Assembly: GCF_016804325.1 (NCBI RefSeq)
Contig: NZ_CP043627.1
Location: forward strand, 4,585,001-4,649,000
Direction of reading: 5' to 3'
Origin: Methylobacterium aquaticum
GTDB taxonomy: Bacteria > Pseudomonadota > Alphaproteobacteria > Rhizobiales > Beijerinckiaceae
Length of the DNA: 64,000 bases
Shown here: in pieces, positions 1 to 8,609 of the stretch
Layout of the letters: the number at the start of each line of letters is the position of its first letter
How positions within the stretch are numbered: the stretch's first letter is position 1
Notes under the pieces: model-generated
Seen by the model: only the letters and a program-made list of their open reading frames with translations
The model's database searches: none
What the model was told of the DNA's origin: nothing
Position numbers and translations under genes: made by a program

Positions 1-26
1 AGCGTCGTCCAGTTGGACATCTCGAT

Positions 27-167
27 GTCATCCCGGGGCCGCGAAAGCGGGACCCGGGATCCATAAACGCTGACCTTTCAGGATGTAGCGGAACGCCGAC
101 CGCCTCGTCTGGCGGCGTCAGCGGTTATGGATCCCGGGTTCTCGACTTCGTCGAGCCCCAGGATGAC
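27..167. repeat. Composite palindromic repeat, family B (copy 1)
   Basis: The two ends are inverted copies of each other: the left begins GTCATCCCGGGGCC and the right ends CCCCAGGATGAC, with inner arms GGGATCCATAA and TTATGGATCCC. The same architecture recurs at 21759, 27911 and 43203, with short or partial forms at 19801, 47526 and 55236. All but the 19801 copy are intergenic. No protein is encoded. This resembles REP/BIME-type dispersed repeats; its function is unknown. Confidence 0.8.
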
Positions 168-212
168 GAGGAGGGTTTCAGTTCGGTCGGGCGCCTCAAC
201 AGGCTCTCATAT

Positions 213-246
213 GATTTCCGGTTGATCGCTTCGCGATGCGGAAACC
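213..246 (-). terminator. Possible hairpin terminator after the carboxylate-amine ligase gene
   Basis: TTTCCG and CGGAAA flank an inner ATCGC-TTC-GCGAT stem, just past the stop codon of the minus-strand gene that ends at 250. There is no T-tract, so this may only be a 3'-end hairpin. Confidence 0.3.
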
Positions 247-249
247 GTA

Positions 250-1386
250 TCAATGCCGCGTCGGGTTCGCCCCCACCGTCTCGGCCGTGAGCCAGTCCAC
301 CACCTCCGCCAGGGCCTCCCGCGGCGGCAGGCCTCGCCCTTGCGCCTCGGTGAACAGGGCGAGCTGGCGGTCGGCGCTGGTGCCGCGGGCGACGATCCAG
401 CGGGCGAGGTCGAGCTCGGCCTCGCACCCCAAGGCCCGCGCATCCTCGGCGACGAGCGACAGGGTCTCGGCGAGCACCGTCGCCACCGGCCGCGCCGTCC
501 GCGTCGCCTCGCAGACGAAGCTGCCGTGGATGCCGTAGCGCTGGGCCCGCCAGCAATTCTCCGCCGCGATCGCCTGCGAGGCCCCGGTGAGGTCGCGGTG
601 AAGCGCCGGCGCGTGGGCGAGCCGGCGCACGAGGCAGCGGTAGAGCGCCGCGATGGCGAGCGCGTCGTCGAGGCGGGTGCAGCTGTCGGCGATGCGGAGA
701 TCGAGCCCGGGCCCCGTCGGGGACGGGCAGATCACCCACCAGACGTGGCGCGGGTCGTCGATGGCGCCGGCTCCCACCACCATGTCGAGGTAGCGGGCGT
801 AATCGGCATCGTCCCGGAACAGCGGCGGCAAGCCGCTGCGGGGCAGCTCCCGCGATGCGGCGAGGCGGTAGCCGAGGAGCCCGGTGCGCTGCGCCTGCCA
901 GAACGGCGACGAGGTCGAGAGCGCCAGCAGCAGCGCGAGGTAGGGCTGCATCCGGTTCATCAGGTCGATCCGCGACACGCCGTCGGGCACCCCGACCCCG
1001 ACGCTGAGGCCGCAGACGATGGTGCGGCTGCCGACCATCTGGAGGTCGCGCAGCACCCGGCCGCGGGCGGCCTGGTCGCGCGGGCGCACCCGGCTCCACT
1101 GGGCCAGCGGATGGGTGCCCGACGCCATCAGGGCGAGGCCGCGGGCGGAGGCCAGCGCGCCGATCTCGCGGCGCAGGGCCGCGAGGGTCGCGCGCGCGTC
1201 GCCGAGATCGCTCGCCGGCTCGGTCGCCCAGACCAGCTGCGGCTCCATCAATTCGGTGCGCACCTGCGGGTGGGCGGAGCGGCAGGCGGCCAGGAAATCG
1301 CGGGTGCGGGCCCGGGCGGCGTCGCGCTTGCCCGCATCGTTGATGAACACTTCCTCCTCGAGGCAGACGTCGAAATCCGCTCGCAT
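250..1386 (-). CDS. YbdK-type carboxylate-amine ligase (GCS2 family)
   Basis: The 378-residue protein matches the glutamate-cysteine ligase 2 fold. It has an acidic N-terminal metal/ATP motif (DVCLEEEVF, about residues 6-14), a conserved MEPQ segment, a SRTIVCGLSVGVGVPD block and a C-terminal RYGIHGSF motif. Family members ligate an amino acid to a carboxylate using ATP; most have weak gamma-glutamylcysteine ligase activity and no settled role. I chose the ATG at 1386 because GGAGG lies about 9 bases upstream; an upstream TTG at 1404 is also open. It is a single gene with a hairpin and a family B repeat downstream. The family is clear; the substrate is not. Confidence 0.8.
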   Translation of the reverse strand: MRADFDVCLEEEVFINDAGKRDAARARTRDFLAACRSAHPQVRTELMEPQLVWATEPASDLGDARATLAALRREIGALASARGLALMASGTHPLAQWSRVRPRDQAARGRVLRDLQMVGSRTIVCGLSVGVGVPDGVSRIDLMNRMQPYLALLLALSTSSPFWQAQRTGLLGYRLAASRELPRSGLPPLFRDDADYARYLDMVVGAGAIDDPRHVWWVICPSPTGPGLDLRIADSCTRLDDALAIAALYRCLVRRLAHAPALHRDLTGASQAIAAENCWRAQRYGIHGSFVCEATRTARPVATVLAETLSLVAEDARALGCEAELDLARWIVARGTSADRQLALFTEAQGRGLPPREALAEVVDWLTAETVGANPTRH

Positions 1387-1552
1387 ACGCAACACCTCCG
1401 GCAAAAGCGGGCCGCGACGCGCCGAGGGTCGCGCGCCGCGAATCGGCGTGCGCCCACGGGGCGGCTCGGTCAGTCAGCGCTTGAATTGCGGCGCGAGCCC
1501 GGATGGTCGCGGCCGCGGAACGGGGCGGATCGGGCCCCTTGTCAGGCCCTCG

Positions 1553-2329
1553 TCAGGCCTTCTGCCGCCCGTCGCCGAGCACGGCCTGGACCAGGGCGAG
1601 CACCGCCACGGCGGCGGTGTCGGCGCGCAGGATCCGCGGGCCGAGGGAGAGGCGGACGGTGTTGGGACGGTCTCCGATCAGGGTGCGCTCCTCCGGCGTG
1701 AACCCCCCCTCAGGCCCGATCACAACGGCCAGCGGAACCGGGGCGTTCCCGGACGAGGCTTGCCCGGAGGCCGCCTGCCGCAACGCCGCGACCGGATCGG
1801 CCACGGGCGCGTCCTCGTCGCAGAACACCAGCAGCCGTTCCGGCGCGAGCCCGGCCAGGGCTTGCCCGAGCGGCGCCGCGTCGCGGATCTCCGGCAGGCT
1901 CAGGATCCCGCATTGCTCGGCGGCCTCGATCGCGTTGGCCTGCAACTTGTCGAGCTTGATCCGGTCGCCCTGCGTGCGCCGCGTCACCACCGGCTGGATC
2001 AGGCTCGCGCCCATCTCCACCGCCTTCTGGGCGACGTAGTCGAGGCGGGCGGCCTTGAGCGGGGCGAAGAGGTAATGCAGGTCGCCCGGCGGCGTCTGCG
2101 GCCGGAGCCGCGTCCGCAGCACCAGGTCCGCCGCCTTGCGGCCGGTGGGCTCGATCTCGGCCCGCCACTCGCCGTCGCGGCCGTTGAACACCAGCACCGG
2201 CTCGCCAGCGTCGCGCCGCAGCACCGAGAGCAGGTAATTCGCCTGCGCCCGCTCCAGGGTATGCCGCGCCCCCTCGTGCATCGGGATGTCGAGGAAGAGC
2301 CGGGGTGCGTTGAAGTCGTAGGCCGCCAT
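1553..2329 (-). CDS. rsmE: 16S rRNA (uracil1498-N3)-methyltransferase RsmE
   Basis: 258 residues, the usual size for RsmE. The N-terminal PUA-like part (residues 1-70, RLFLDIP, VLRRDAGEPVLVFNGRDGEW) is followed by a SPOUT methyltransferase domain with the trefoil-knot signatures VIGPEGGFTPEE and SLGPRILRADTAAVAVLALVQ near the C terminus. It methylates U1498 of 16S rRNA in the 30S subunit using S-adenosylmethionine. It stands alone on the minus strand. In many alphaproteobacteria it lies beside ubiA, and ubiA is found nearby here on the other strand. The identification is secure. Confidence 0.95.
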   Translation of the reverse strand: MAAYDFNAPRLFLDIPMHEGARHTLERAQANYLLSVLRRDAGEPVLVFNGRDGEWRAEIEPTGRKAADLVLRTRLRPQTPPGDLHYLFAPLKAARLDYVAQKAVEMGASLIQPVVTRRTQGDRIKLDKLQANAIEAAEQCGILSLPEIRDAAPLGQALAGLAPERLLVFCDEDAPVADPVAALRQAASGQASSGNAPVPLAVVIGPEGGFTPEERTLIGDRPNTVRLSLGPRILRADTAAVAVLALVQAVLGDGRQKA

Positions 2330-2597
2330 GGCCGCTCTGCTCGCCGAGTCGGGGGCGGGATGTCAATCGCCGGACCGGTCGCGCCGAGTCTGTTGCCGGC
2401 GTGCAACAAGGGGCGGCGACCATGGCCGGGACGCGTGCCGCCGGGCTCCGGCCGCATGAAGGCGCCACATTCCTGTGCAGAAAGCGCTACGAGGCCGGGA
2501 GCGGCACGGACTTCTTCACTATGCCGGGGGCGCCGACACGACGGCCGGACCGGCGCAAGGCCGATGAACGGGGCCGAGAGCTTTGGGGGGTTGGGAG

Positions 2598-3083
2598 ATG
2601 ACTCGCATGCGTGTGACCGTGGCGGCGCTGGCCGGAAGCCTGCTCGGCGCGACGCTCCTCGGCGGGGCCGCCCGGGCCCAGGGCGCCGATTGCTCGACGA
2701 TCCAGAAGACCCTCACCGAGCGCAAGGACATCGTCGGCAAGGTCAACGCCGCCTCCCAGGGCAAGAAGGCGAAGATCACCGCGGCCGCCGCCTGCACCCT
2801 GTTCACCAAGCTCCAGGCCAACGGCACCGAGGGCCTGAAGTGGATCACCGCCAACAAGGATTGGTGCTCGATCCCGGATTCCTTCGTCGAGGGCTTCAAG
2901 GCCGATCACGGCCGGGTCTCGACCCTGCGCACCAAGGTCTGCAACGCGGCGGTGCAGCAGGCGGCGATGGAGAAGAAGGCCCGCGCCATGGCGGCCCAGC
3001 AGCAGCAGGGCGGTGGCGGCGGCGGCCTCCTCGGCGGTCCCGGCCTGACCGGCAGCTTCCGGGTGCCGCAGGGCGCCCTGTGA
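2598..3083 (+). CDS. Small exported protein with two cysteine pairs, unknown function
   Basis: 161 residues from the ATG at 2598; an in-frame TTG at 2583 would add five residues. The N terminus is a typical Sec signal peptide (TRMR, then a hydrophobic AALAGSLLGATLLGG core and an ARAQ cleavage site near residue 26). The mature part is helical and lysine-rich with four cysteines, which suggests two periplasmic disulphides. A glutamine/glycine low-complexity run and a glycine-rich tail close the protein. It sits between rsmE (opposite strand) and ubiA (40 bases downstream). I do not recognise a named domain; it looks like a lineage-restricted periplasmic protein. Confidence 0.75.
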   Translation: MTRMRVTVAALAGSLLGATLLGGAARAQGADCSTIQKTLTERKDIVGKVNAASQGKKAKITAAAACTLFTKLQANGTEGLKWITANKDWCSIPDSFVEGFKADHGRVSTLRTKVCNAAVQQAAMEKKARAMAAQQQQGGGGGGLLGGPGLTGSFRVPQGAL

Positions 3084-3123
3084 GCCGGATGCCGATGACG
3101 GCCCCGGCGCCTCACGCCGAGAG

Positions 3124-4065
3124 ATGAATCCTGCCCCCGACCGTCCGGTCGCCGATGCCGTCACCGGGCATTGGGTCGACCGGCACGCGCCCGAAGGGGT
3201 GCGGCCCTACCTGCGGCTCGCCCGCATCGAGCGGCCGATCGGCTGGTGGCTGCTGCTGCTGCCGTGCTGGTGGTCGGCCTCGCTCGCGGCCATCGCGGCG
3301 GGGCGGCCGGGCCCGAGCCTGTGGCACCTCGCCCTGTTCCTGATCGGCGCCGTCGCCATGCGGGGGGCGGGCTCGACCTACAACGACATCGCCGACCGCG
3401 ACCTCGACGCCCGGGTCGAGCGCACCCGCCTGCGGCCGCTGCCCTCCGGGCGCATCCGCGTGCGCCACGCCCTGACCTTCCTGGCGCTGCAGGCGCTGGT
3501 CGGCCTCGCGGTGCTGCTGCAATTCGACAGGACGGCGATCCTCGTCGGCATCGCCTCGCTCGCGCCCGTCGCCATCTACCCGTTCATGAAGCGGGTGATG
3601 CCGGTGCCGCAGGCCGTGCTCGGCCTCGCCTTCGCGTGGGGCGCGCTGATGGGCTGGGTCGCCCTGCTCGGCCGCCTCGATGCGCCGGCCTACTGGCTCT
3701 ATGCCGGCGCCATCGCCTGGGTCATCGGCTACGACACCATCTACGCGGTGCAGGACATCGAGGACGACGAGATCGCCGGCATCAAGTCCTCGGCCCGCTT
3801 CTTCGGCACGAAGGTGCGCCTCGCCGTGGCTGGCTGCTTCCTGGCCTGCGTCCTGTTCATCGGCCTCGCCCTCTCGGGAGCCGGGGCCGGGCCGATCGGT
3901 CTTGCCGGTCTCGCGCTGTTTGCCGGCCACCTCGCTTGGCAGGTCGGGCGGCTCGATCCGCGCGACGGCGCGGAGGCGTTGCGGCTGTTTCGCAGCAACC
4001 GGGATGCGGGTCTGATCCTGTTCTGCGGCCTCACGCTGGATGCGCTCTGGCAAGGCTTGATGTGA
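3124..4065 (+). CDS. ubiA: 4-hydroxybenzoate polyprenyltransferase UbiA
   Basis: A 313-residue multi-spanning membrane protein of the UbiA prenyltransferase family. The first aspartate-rich Mg-diphosphate motif is NDIADRDLD (about residues 88-96), followed by the conserved R-x-RPLPSG. The second motif is YDTIYAVQDIEDDE (about residues 203-216). It transfers an all-trans polyprenyl chain onto 4-hydroxybenzoate, the first membrane-bound step of ubiquinone synthesis. The length and both active-site motifs fit the 4-hydroxybenzoate enzyme better than the heme O or chlorophyll synthases of the superfamily. The ATG at 3124 follows a GAGA-type ribosome site. Confidence 0.93.
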   Translation: MNPAPDRPVADAVTGHWVDRHAPEGVRPYLRLARIERPIGWWLLLLPCWWSASLAAIAAGRPGPSLWHLALFLIGAVAMRGAGSTYNDIADRDLDARVERTRLRPLPSGRIRVRHALTFLALQALVGLAVLLQFDRTAILVGIASLAPVAIYPFMKRVMPVPQAVLGLAFAWGALMGWVALLGRLDAPAYWLYAGAIAWVIGYDTIYAVQDIEDDEIAGIKSSARFFGTKVRLAVAGCFLACVLFIGLALSGAGAGPIGLAGLALFAGHLAWQVGRLDPRDGAEALRLFRSNRDAGLILFCGLTLDALWQGLM

Positions 4066-4087
4066 CCAGTTGACGAGATCGGGAGCG

Positions 4088-4621
4088 TCAGACGCTCCCG
4101 CCCTCGGTCATCAGCGCCTCGTCGCGGTAGACCAGCGGGCGCAGCGGCAGGCGGCCGGTCTTGCGGCGGGTCAGGAAGCGCGGCCGGCGGTGGTTCAGGA
4201 GACCGTGCCGGCGGCGGATCCGCACCGCGCCGAGCTTCACCCGGCCGAGCTGCTCACCCATCGGCGAGACCGCGCCGTCCTCCTGGATCACCACCAGGGG
4301 CAGGCCCGATTCGGCGCCGAGCCGGCGCCACACCGCCACCACCTCGTCGTCGCCGTAGAGGCCGAGCCGCATCAGCGGGTCGCCGCTGCGGTCGAGCACC
4401 ATGACGGCGAAGCGGTCCTCCCCGGCGGCGTCGCTGGCATCGCCGTCGAGGCAGAGGGCGAGGCTGCCGGCGGCGCTGGCGCCCGGCATGCGGCCGACCA
4501 TCGGCAGCGCCGTCGGCTCGGCCTGGACCGGGCCGCGATGGATGACGGGGAGCTCGACGTCGCGACGGGCGGCGTTGCTGCGCGAAGACCGGCTGCTGGA
4601 AGAGGGGAATCTGGTGATCAT
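4088..4621 (-). CDS. DUF6101-like hypothetical protein
   Basis: 177 residues from the ATG at 4621; an in-frame ATG at 4690 would add 23 mostly basic and serine residues. After a serine/arginine-rich N terminus there is a compact alpha/beta region (FAVMVLDRSGDPLMRLGLYGDDEVV) and a basic C terminus (RRRHGLLNHRRPRFLTRR). The pattern recalls the DUF6101 family of Hyphomicrobiales, whose function is not known. It converges on ubiA with a 22-base gap. The start is uncertain and no catalytic residues are evident. Confidence 0.6.
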   Translation of the reverse strand: MITRFPSSSSRSSRSNAARRDVELPVIHRGPVQAEPTALPMVGRMPGASAAGSLALCLDGDASDAAGEDRFAVMVLDRSGDPLMRLGLYGDDEVVAVWRRLGAESGLPLVVIQEDGAVSPMGEQLGRVKLGAVRIRRRHGLLNHRRPRFLTRRKTGRLPLRPLVYRDEALMTEGGSV

Positions 4622-5000
4622 GGTTCTGCTCGACGCCCTGTCCGCGTGAGGCGGCGACCTCTGTCGTGTCGTCCGCTGTTGATCCGACATTGGACCCGCA
4701 CCGCCTCAGAACGCCTTAAAAGGCAGCGTTAAGCGATAGTTGGCGCGGCACAGATGAGCCGAATGCTCAACGGATCCTTGTCGCGTTGCGATTCATTTAT
4801 CGTTCACCGCCAGTACATGGCAGAGCCGCGGAGTGAAACGCTTCGCTAAGACGATGCGGCATCGCTGCCGCCGGGTGCGCCGCGACGAATCCTTGTGGCG
4901 CCCGGAGCCGGGGCCTACAACGGAGGGAATCCTGATCCGGCTCGACCCGTGCCCGCCGCGGGGCCGCCGGGCACTCCCCTCGCATCAGCGGCGGCCTTCC
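4622..5000. other. Intergenic region with divergent starts, no gene seen
   Basis: It separates the minus-strand gene starting at 4621 from the plus-strand phosphatase starting at 5001, so it must hold promoters for both. It is more AT-rich near 4720-4810. Two TTAA tetramers at 4727-4745 are nine bases apart, which is too far for a CtrA box. No RNA gene or repeat was seen. Confidence 0.5.
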
Positions 5001-5813
5001 ATGCCTCTCCCCGACGACCTGCGCCCGCTCCTGCCCCAGGTACGGGCGATCATCCGCGAGGCGGCCCTGCTGGCGCTGCCGTATTTCCGCCAGGGCCAGC
5101 ACACCTCCGCCCGGGTGTGGAACAAGGCCGGCGGCTCGCCGGTGACGGAAGCCGACGTGACGGTGGACACCTTCCTGAAGGTGCGCCTGAGCGAGCTGAT
5201 CCCCGGTGCCGCCTGGCTCTCGGAGGAGACCCGCGACGATCCGGTCCGCCTCTCCCACGACCTCGTCTGGATCGTCGACCCGATCGACGGCACCCGTGCC
5301 TTCCTGACGGGCGATCCCGACTGGTCGATCGCCGTGGCCCTGCTCGCGAACGGCCAGCCGGTGCTCGGCCACGTCGCCGCGCCGGTCACCGCGACCCTCT
5401 ACGAGGCCGTGGCCGGGGAGGGGGCGACCAAGGACGGGGTGCCGATCCGGGTCTCGGGCCAGGCCGGCATGGCCGGCGCCCGCGTCACCGGCCCCAAGCC
5501 GATGGCCGACCGGCTCGAGGGCCGGCTCGGCCTCGGCGGAACCCCGGACGCGCTGGTGCGGCTGCCGCGGATCCCGTCGCTCGCCCTGCGCCTGGTGCGG
5601 GTGGCGGAGGGCCTCGTCGATGTCGGCCTGGTCTCCTCGGATGCCCGCGACTGGGACCTCGCCGGCGCCGACCTGATCCTGCGCGAGGCCGGCGGCGCCG
5701 TGCTCGGCCTCGACGGCCGGGCCCCGGTCTACAACCGGCGCGAGCCGATCCACGGCGAACTCGTCGCCCTGCCGCTGGCCTTGCGGGAGGCGGTGCTGTC
5801 GGGGCTCGCCTGA
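5001..5813 (+). CDS. Inositol monophosphatase / CysQ-family phosphatase
   Basis: 270 residues with the full Li-sensitive phosphatase motif set: SPVTEADVTVD (about residues 47-57), WLSEETRDD (metal-binding Glu), WIVDPIDGTRAFLTGDPDWS (catalytic DPxDGT) and ARDWDLAGADLILREAGG (second metal motif). The family hydrolyses inositol phosphates, histidinol phosphate or 3'-phosphoadenosine 5'-phosphate. The RAFLTGDPDWS segment is typical of the CysQ/3'(2'),5'-bisphosphate nucleotidase side, which would clear PAP during sulfate assimilation. The open frame extends back to 4833, but the ATG at 5001 matches the usual N terminus. It is followed 117 bases later by an M20 hydrolase. Confidence 0.85.
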   Translation: MPLPDDLRPLLPQVRAIIREAALLALPYFRQGQHTSARVWNKAGGSPVTEADVTVDTFLKVRLSELIPGAAWLSEETRDDPVRLSHDLVWIVDPIDGTRAFLTGDPDWSIAVALLANGQPVLGHVAAPVTATLYEAVAGEGATKDGVPIRVSGQAGMAGARVTGPKPMADRLEGRLGLGGTPDALVRLPRIPSLALRLVRVAEGLVDVGLVSSDARDWDLAGADLILREAGGAVLGLDGRAPVYNRREPIHGELVALPLALREAVLSGLA

Positions 5814-5930
5814 CCGGCCGGGGCGGTCGGGCTTTCGCGCCGATCGCAGGATCGTCCGGGGACAAGTGCGTCGCGGCGGCGGCGCTTCCCGGCTATTCAG
5901 GAGGGCGTCCCTGCCTTCGAGGAGCCCCCG

Positions 5931-7217
5931 ATGCCCCTGGATCCCGCCCTGCGCGACCGCATCGTCGCCGCCGTCGCCGAGAATTTTTCCGAGCAGGTCG
6001 CCCATACCCAGGCGCTGATGCGCTTCCCCTCGACCCGCGGCGAGGAGCAGGCGATCCAGGACTTCGTCTTCCGCACCTTTCGCGAGCGCGGCTACGCCAT
6101 GGACCGCTTCGCGATGGACCGGGCGCAGATCGAGGCGCATCCGGGCGGGGCCAGGTTCACGCCCGAGCATTCCGAGGCGCCGATCGTCGTCGGCATCCAC
6201 CGGCCGCGGGAGGAGCGGGGGCGCTCGCTGATCCTCCAGGCCCATGTCGACGTGGTGCCGGCGGGCCCCGCCGACCTCTGGACCCACCCGCCCTTCGAGC
6301 CGGTGGTGGAGGGCGACTGGCTCTACGGCCGCGGCGGCGCCGACATGAAGGCGGGCCATGCCGCCAACCTGTTCGCCCTCGACGCGCTCGGGCGGATCGG
6401 GCTCCAGCCCGCCGCCACCGTGACGCTGCAATCGGTGGTGGAAGAGGAATCGACCGGCAACGGCGCCCTGATGACCCATCTGCGCGGCTACCGCGCCGAT
6501 GCGGTGCTGATCCCGGAGCCGGAAGAGGAGATGCTGGTGCGCGCCAATACCGGCGTCCTGTGGTTCCGGGTCGAGGTCCGCGGCCGGCCGGTCCACGTGC
6601 GCGAGATGGGCACGGGCGCGAACGCCATCGACGCCGCCTACCGGGTGATCGGTGCGCTGCGCGCCCTCGAGGAACGCTGGAACGCCGACAAGGCCGGCCG
6701 CCGGCATTTCGAGGGCGAGGCGCACCCGATCAACCTCAATATCGGGCGGATCGAGGGCGGCGACTGGGCCTCTTCGGTGCCGGCCTGGTGCCGGATCGAC
6801 TGCCGTATCGCGATCTATCCGGGCACGAGCGCGGCGGACGCCGCCCGCGAGATCGAGGCGGCGGTCCAGGCCTTCGCCCGCGACGACGTGTTCCTGTCGA
6901 ACAGCCCGCCGAGCGTCACCTTCCACGGCTTCTTCGCGGAGGGCTACGTGCTGGAGGAGGGCTCGGAGGCGGAAGCCGTGCTGGCCCAGGCGCACGAGGC
7001 GGCGACGGGGGCTCCGCTGAAGAGCTTCATGACCGCCGGCTACCTCGATACCCGGGTCCACGCCCTCTACGACCGGGTGCCGGCGCTCTGCTACGGGCCG
7101 AAGAGCGAGAACATCCACGGCTTCGACGAGCGGGTCAGCCTCGCCTCGTTGAGGCGCATCACCACCGCGATGGCTTTGTTCGTCGCCGAGTGGTGCGGGA
7201 CGGAAGCGGCGTCGTGA
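5931..7217 (+). CDS. M20 family metallohydrolase (ArgE/DapE type)
   Basis: 428 residues with the di-zinc deacylase architecture. QAHVDVVPAG supplies the first zinc His and the catalytic Asp (about residue 104). GRGGADMKAG gives the bridging Asp, and VVEEESTGNG carries the general base and a metal-binding Glu (about residues 168-177). A lid/dimerisation domain follows (residues 205-320), and the last zinc His is in ENIHGFDERVS near the C terminus. Family members remove acyl groups from amino acids (acetylornithine, succinyl-diaminopimelate, N-formyl and others). The substrate cannot be read from the sequence; the length fits the ArgE/DapE-related deacylases. GAGGAG precedes the ATG. Confidence 0.85.
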   Translation: MPLDPALRDRIVAAVAENFSEQVAHTQALMRFPSTRGEEQAIQDFVFRTFRERGYAMDRFAMDRAQIEAHPGGARFTPEHSEAPIVVGIHRPREERGRSLILQAHVDVVPAGPADLWTHPPFEPVVEGDWLYGRGGADMKAGHAANLFALDALGRIGLQPAATVTLQSVVEEESTGNGALMTHLRGYRADAVLIPEPEEEMLVRANTGVLWFRVEVRGRPVHVREMGTGANAIDAAYRVIGALRALEERWNADKAGRRHFEGEAHPINLNIGRIEGGDWASSVPAWCRIDCRIAIYPGTSAADAAREIEAAVQAFARDDVFLSNSPPSVTFHGFFAEGYVLEEGSEAEAVLAQAHEAATGAPLKSFMTAGYLDTRVHALYDRVPALCYGPKSENIHGFDERVSLASLRRITTAMALFVAEWCGTEAAS

Positions 7218-7242
7218 CGGTGATCCGGCTCACGACCTCTTC

Positions 7243-7500
7243 CTGAGAGCATGTTTGAGCAGCGTGATTTGACGAAAACTGCGAAAAATCAGGAGATATC
7301 CTACCATTCCACCTCATCCTGAGGTGTCAGTCGATCGACGATCGACTGACCTCGAAGGAGGGCTCCAGAAGCCTCTGCGATCCCCGGAGCCCTCCTTCGA
7401 GGCTTACTTCGTTCGCACCTCAGGATGAGGTTAGTGGGCAGGATGATCCCCCCCCTGCCTCAAATATTGGGTAGAAATCCTGCTCAAACAGGCTCTGAGG
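7243..7500 (+). repeat. MITE-like element, copy 1 (family A)
   Basis: A 258-bp non-coding block. The left end CTGAGAGCATGTTTGAGCAG is an inverted match to the right end CTGCTCAAACAGGCTCTGAGG, so there are terminal inverted repeats of about 20 bp. Inside lies a large palindrome bounded by ACCTCATCCTGAGGTG and CACCTCAGGATGAGG, with an inner pair CTCGAAGGAGGGCTCC / GGAGCCCTCCTTCGAGG. A second copy with the same ends and internal order lies in opposite orientation at 55381-55635. No transposase is encoded. Confidence 0.75.
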
Positions 7501-7620
7501 AGCTGGGCGATCGAAGATCGCACAGCCTCGAAGGAGGGCTCCAGAAGATCGCCGAGCTTTCTGGAGCCCTCCTTCGAGGTCAGTCGATCGTCGATCGACT
7601 GACACCTCAGGATGAGGTTG
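7501..7620. repeat. Extra family A palindrome next to the MITE-like element
   Basis: A separate hairpin with arms CCTCGAAGGAGGGCTCCAGA / TCTGGAGCCCTCCTTCGAGG, then a GTCAGTCGATCG palindrome and CACCTCAGGATGAGG. It uses the same modules as the core of the neighbouring element. A similar extra palindrome also follows the second element (55636-55745). Confidence 0.7.
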
Positions 7621-7664
7621 CGCGCGGGATCCTGCATTTTGATCGCGCCGATCGAAAAAAACGA

Positions 7665-8033
7665 TCAATCGAAGCTGCGCTTCGTGCCCGATCCGCCGAG
7701 GCTGATCTTGCGGGTCTGGGGCGCCGCCGGGGCGGCCTGGACGGGCTTGGGCGGCGGCAGGTGGGCCTGGCCGTGGACCACGGTGCCGATCTCGCCCAGG
7801 GCCTTGACCAGGTCGTCCTTGCCGCAGGTGCGGGCGACGGTGAGGCCGAGCTTGTGGGTGTGGCTCTTGGCATAGAGGTAGCCCGCGAGCTTGGCGCGGG
7901 TCTCCACCGGCAGGGCGTCGAGGAGGTCCGGCAGGTCCTCCGGCTCGGCCCGGTAGATCTCCCCGAGGGTCGCCAGCGGGACCGGGCAGTCGCGGTCGGC
8001 TTCGGCGCCGCTGGTGGGATGGCCCTGGATCAT
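7665..8033 (-). CDS. Hypothetical protein, helical, lineage-restricted
   Basis: 122 residues. GGAGG lies 10 bases before the ATG at 8033, which supports a translated gene. The first 75 residues look like a compact helical domain (ATLGEIYRAEPEDLPDLLDA, VETRAKLAGYLYAKSHTHKLG). The C-terminal third is a proline/alanine linker with basic residues (PPPKPVQAAPAAPQTRK). There is no signal peptide or membrane segment. I do not recognise the family. It reads towards the repeats at 7243-7620 and is divergent from the thioesterase gene at 8187. Confidence 0.65.
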   Translation of the reverse strand: MIQGHPTSGAEADRDCPVPLATLGEIYRAEPEDLPDLLDALPVETRAKLAGYLYAKSHTHKLGLTVARTCGKDDLVKALGEIGTVVHGQAHLPPPKPVQAAPAAPQTRKISLGGSGTKRSFD

Positions 8034-8186
8034 GATGCGTCCTCCGGCTGATGGCGTGCCGCCGAAACTAGAACCATCCGCGGGCTGATGAAACCGCGGG
8101 GCGTTTCGAATCGGGGCGCTCGCGCTCCGGTGTCTCGATGCCCTATGCTCGCGCCGGAGACCAGGGGCAAAGGGGGCAGGGGGATC

Positions 8187-8609
8187 ATGACCACCGACGC
8201 GACGACCGGGGAGGCGGCCCGGCCGCAGGGCGACCTGACGGTGCGGACCATCGCCATGCCGGCCGACACCAACGCCAACGGCGACATCTTCGGCGGCTGG
8301 GTGATGTCGCAGATGGACCAGGCCGGCGGCATCGCCGGGGTCGAGCGGGCGCAGGGGCGCGTGGTCACGGTGGCGGTGGACGGCATGACCTTCCTGCGCC
8401 CGGTCCGGGTCGGCGACGTGCTCTGCGTCTACACCCAGGTGGTCGCCACCGGCCGGACCTCGATGCGGATCCAGATCGAGGCCTGGGCCCGGCGCTTCCG
8501 CACCCAGACCCGCGAGAAGGTGACGGTCGGGGTGTTCACCTTCGTGGCGATCGACGACGAGGGCCGTCCGCGCCCGATCCCGCCGGCGGCGCCGGGCCTC
8601 ACGCCGTGA
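8187..8609 (+). CDS. Hotdog-fold acyl-CoA thioesterase (YciA-like)
   Basis: 140 residues of the hotdog thioesterase family. The active-site loop NANGDIFGGWVMSQMDQAGG (about residues 28-47) has the helix-start Asn/Asp and Gly pattern of YciA/acyl-CoA hydrolases. It is followed by a VTVAVDGMTFLRPVRVGD strand pair. Such enzymes hydrolyse short to medium acyl-CoA thioesters in the cytosol and usually form hexamers. AGGGGGCAGGGG precedes the ATG at 8187; the frame is open further upstream, but residue composition there is not protein-like. The stop overlaps the next gene by a GTGA junction, so the two are probably translated together. Confidence 0.88.
   Translation: MTTDATTGEAARPQGDLTVRTIAMPADTNANGDIFGGWVMSQMDQAGGIAGVERAQGRVVTVAVDGMTFLRPVRVGDVLCVYTQVVATGRTSMRIQIEAWARRFRTQTREKVTVGVFTFVAIDDEGRPRPIPPAAPGLTP

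Noticed and set aside
4727..4745. CtrA box (TTAA-N7-TTAA)
   Set aside because: The two TTAA tetramers are nine bases apart, outside the consensus, and the flanking gene is not a known CtrA target.
4797..7118. Long open frame opposite the phosphatase and M20 hydrolase
   Set aside because: It mirrors two well-recognised genes on the other strand and has arginine/histidine-rich composition typical of GC-rich antisense frames.
7243..7500. Insertion sequence with its own transposase
   Set aside because: The element is too short and has no coding frame, so at most a non-autonomous element.
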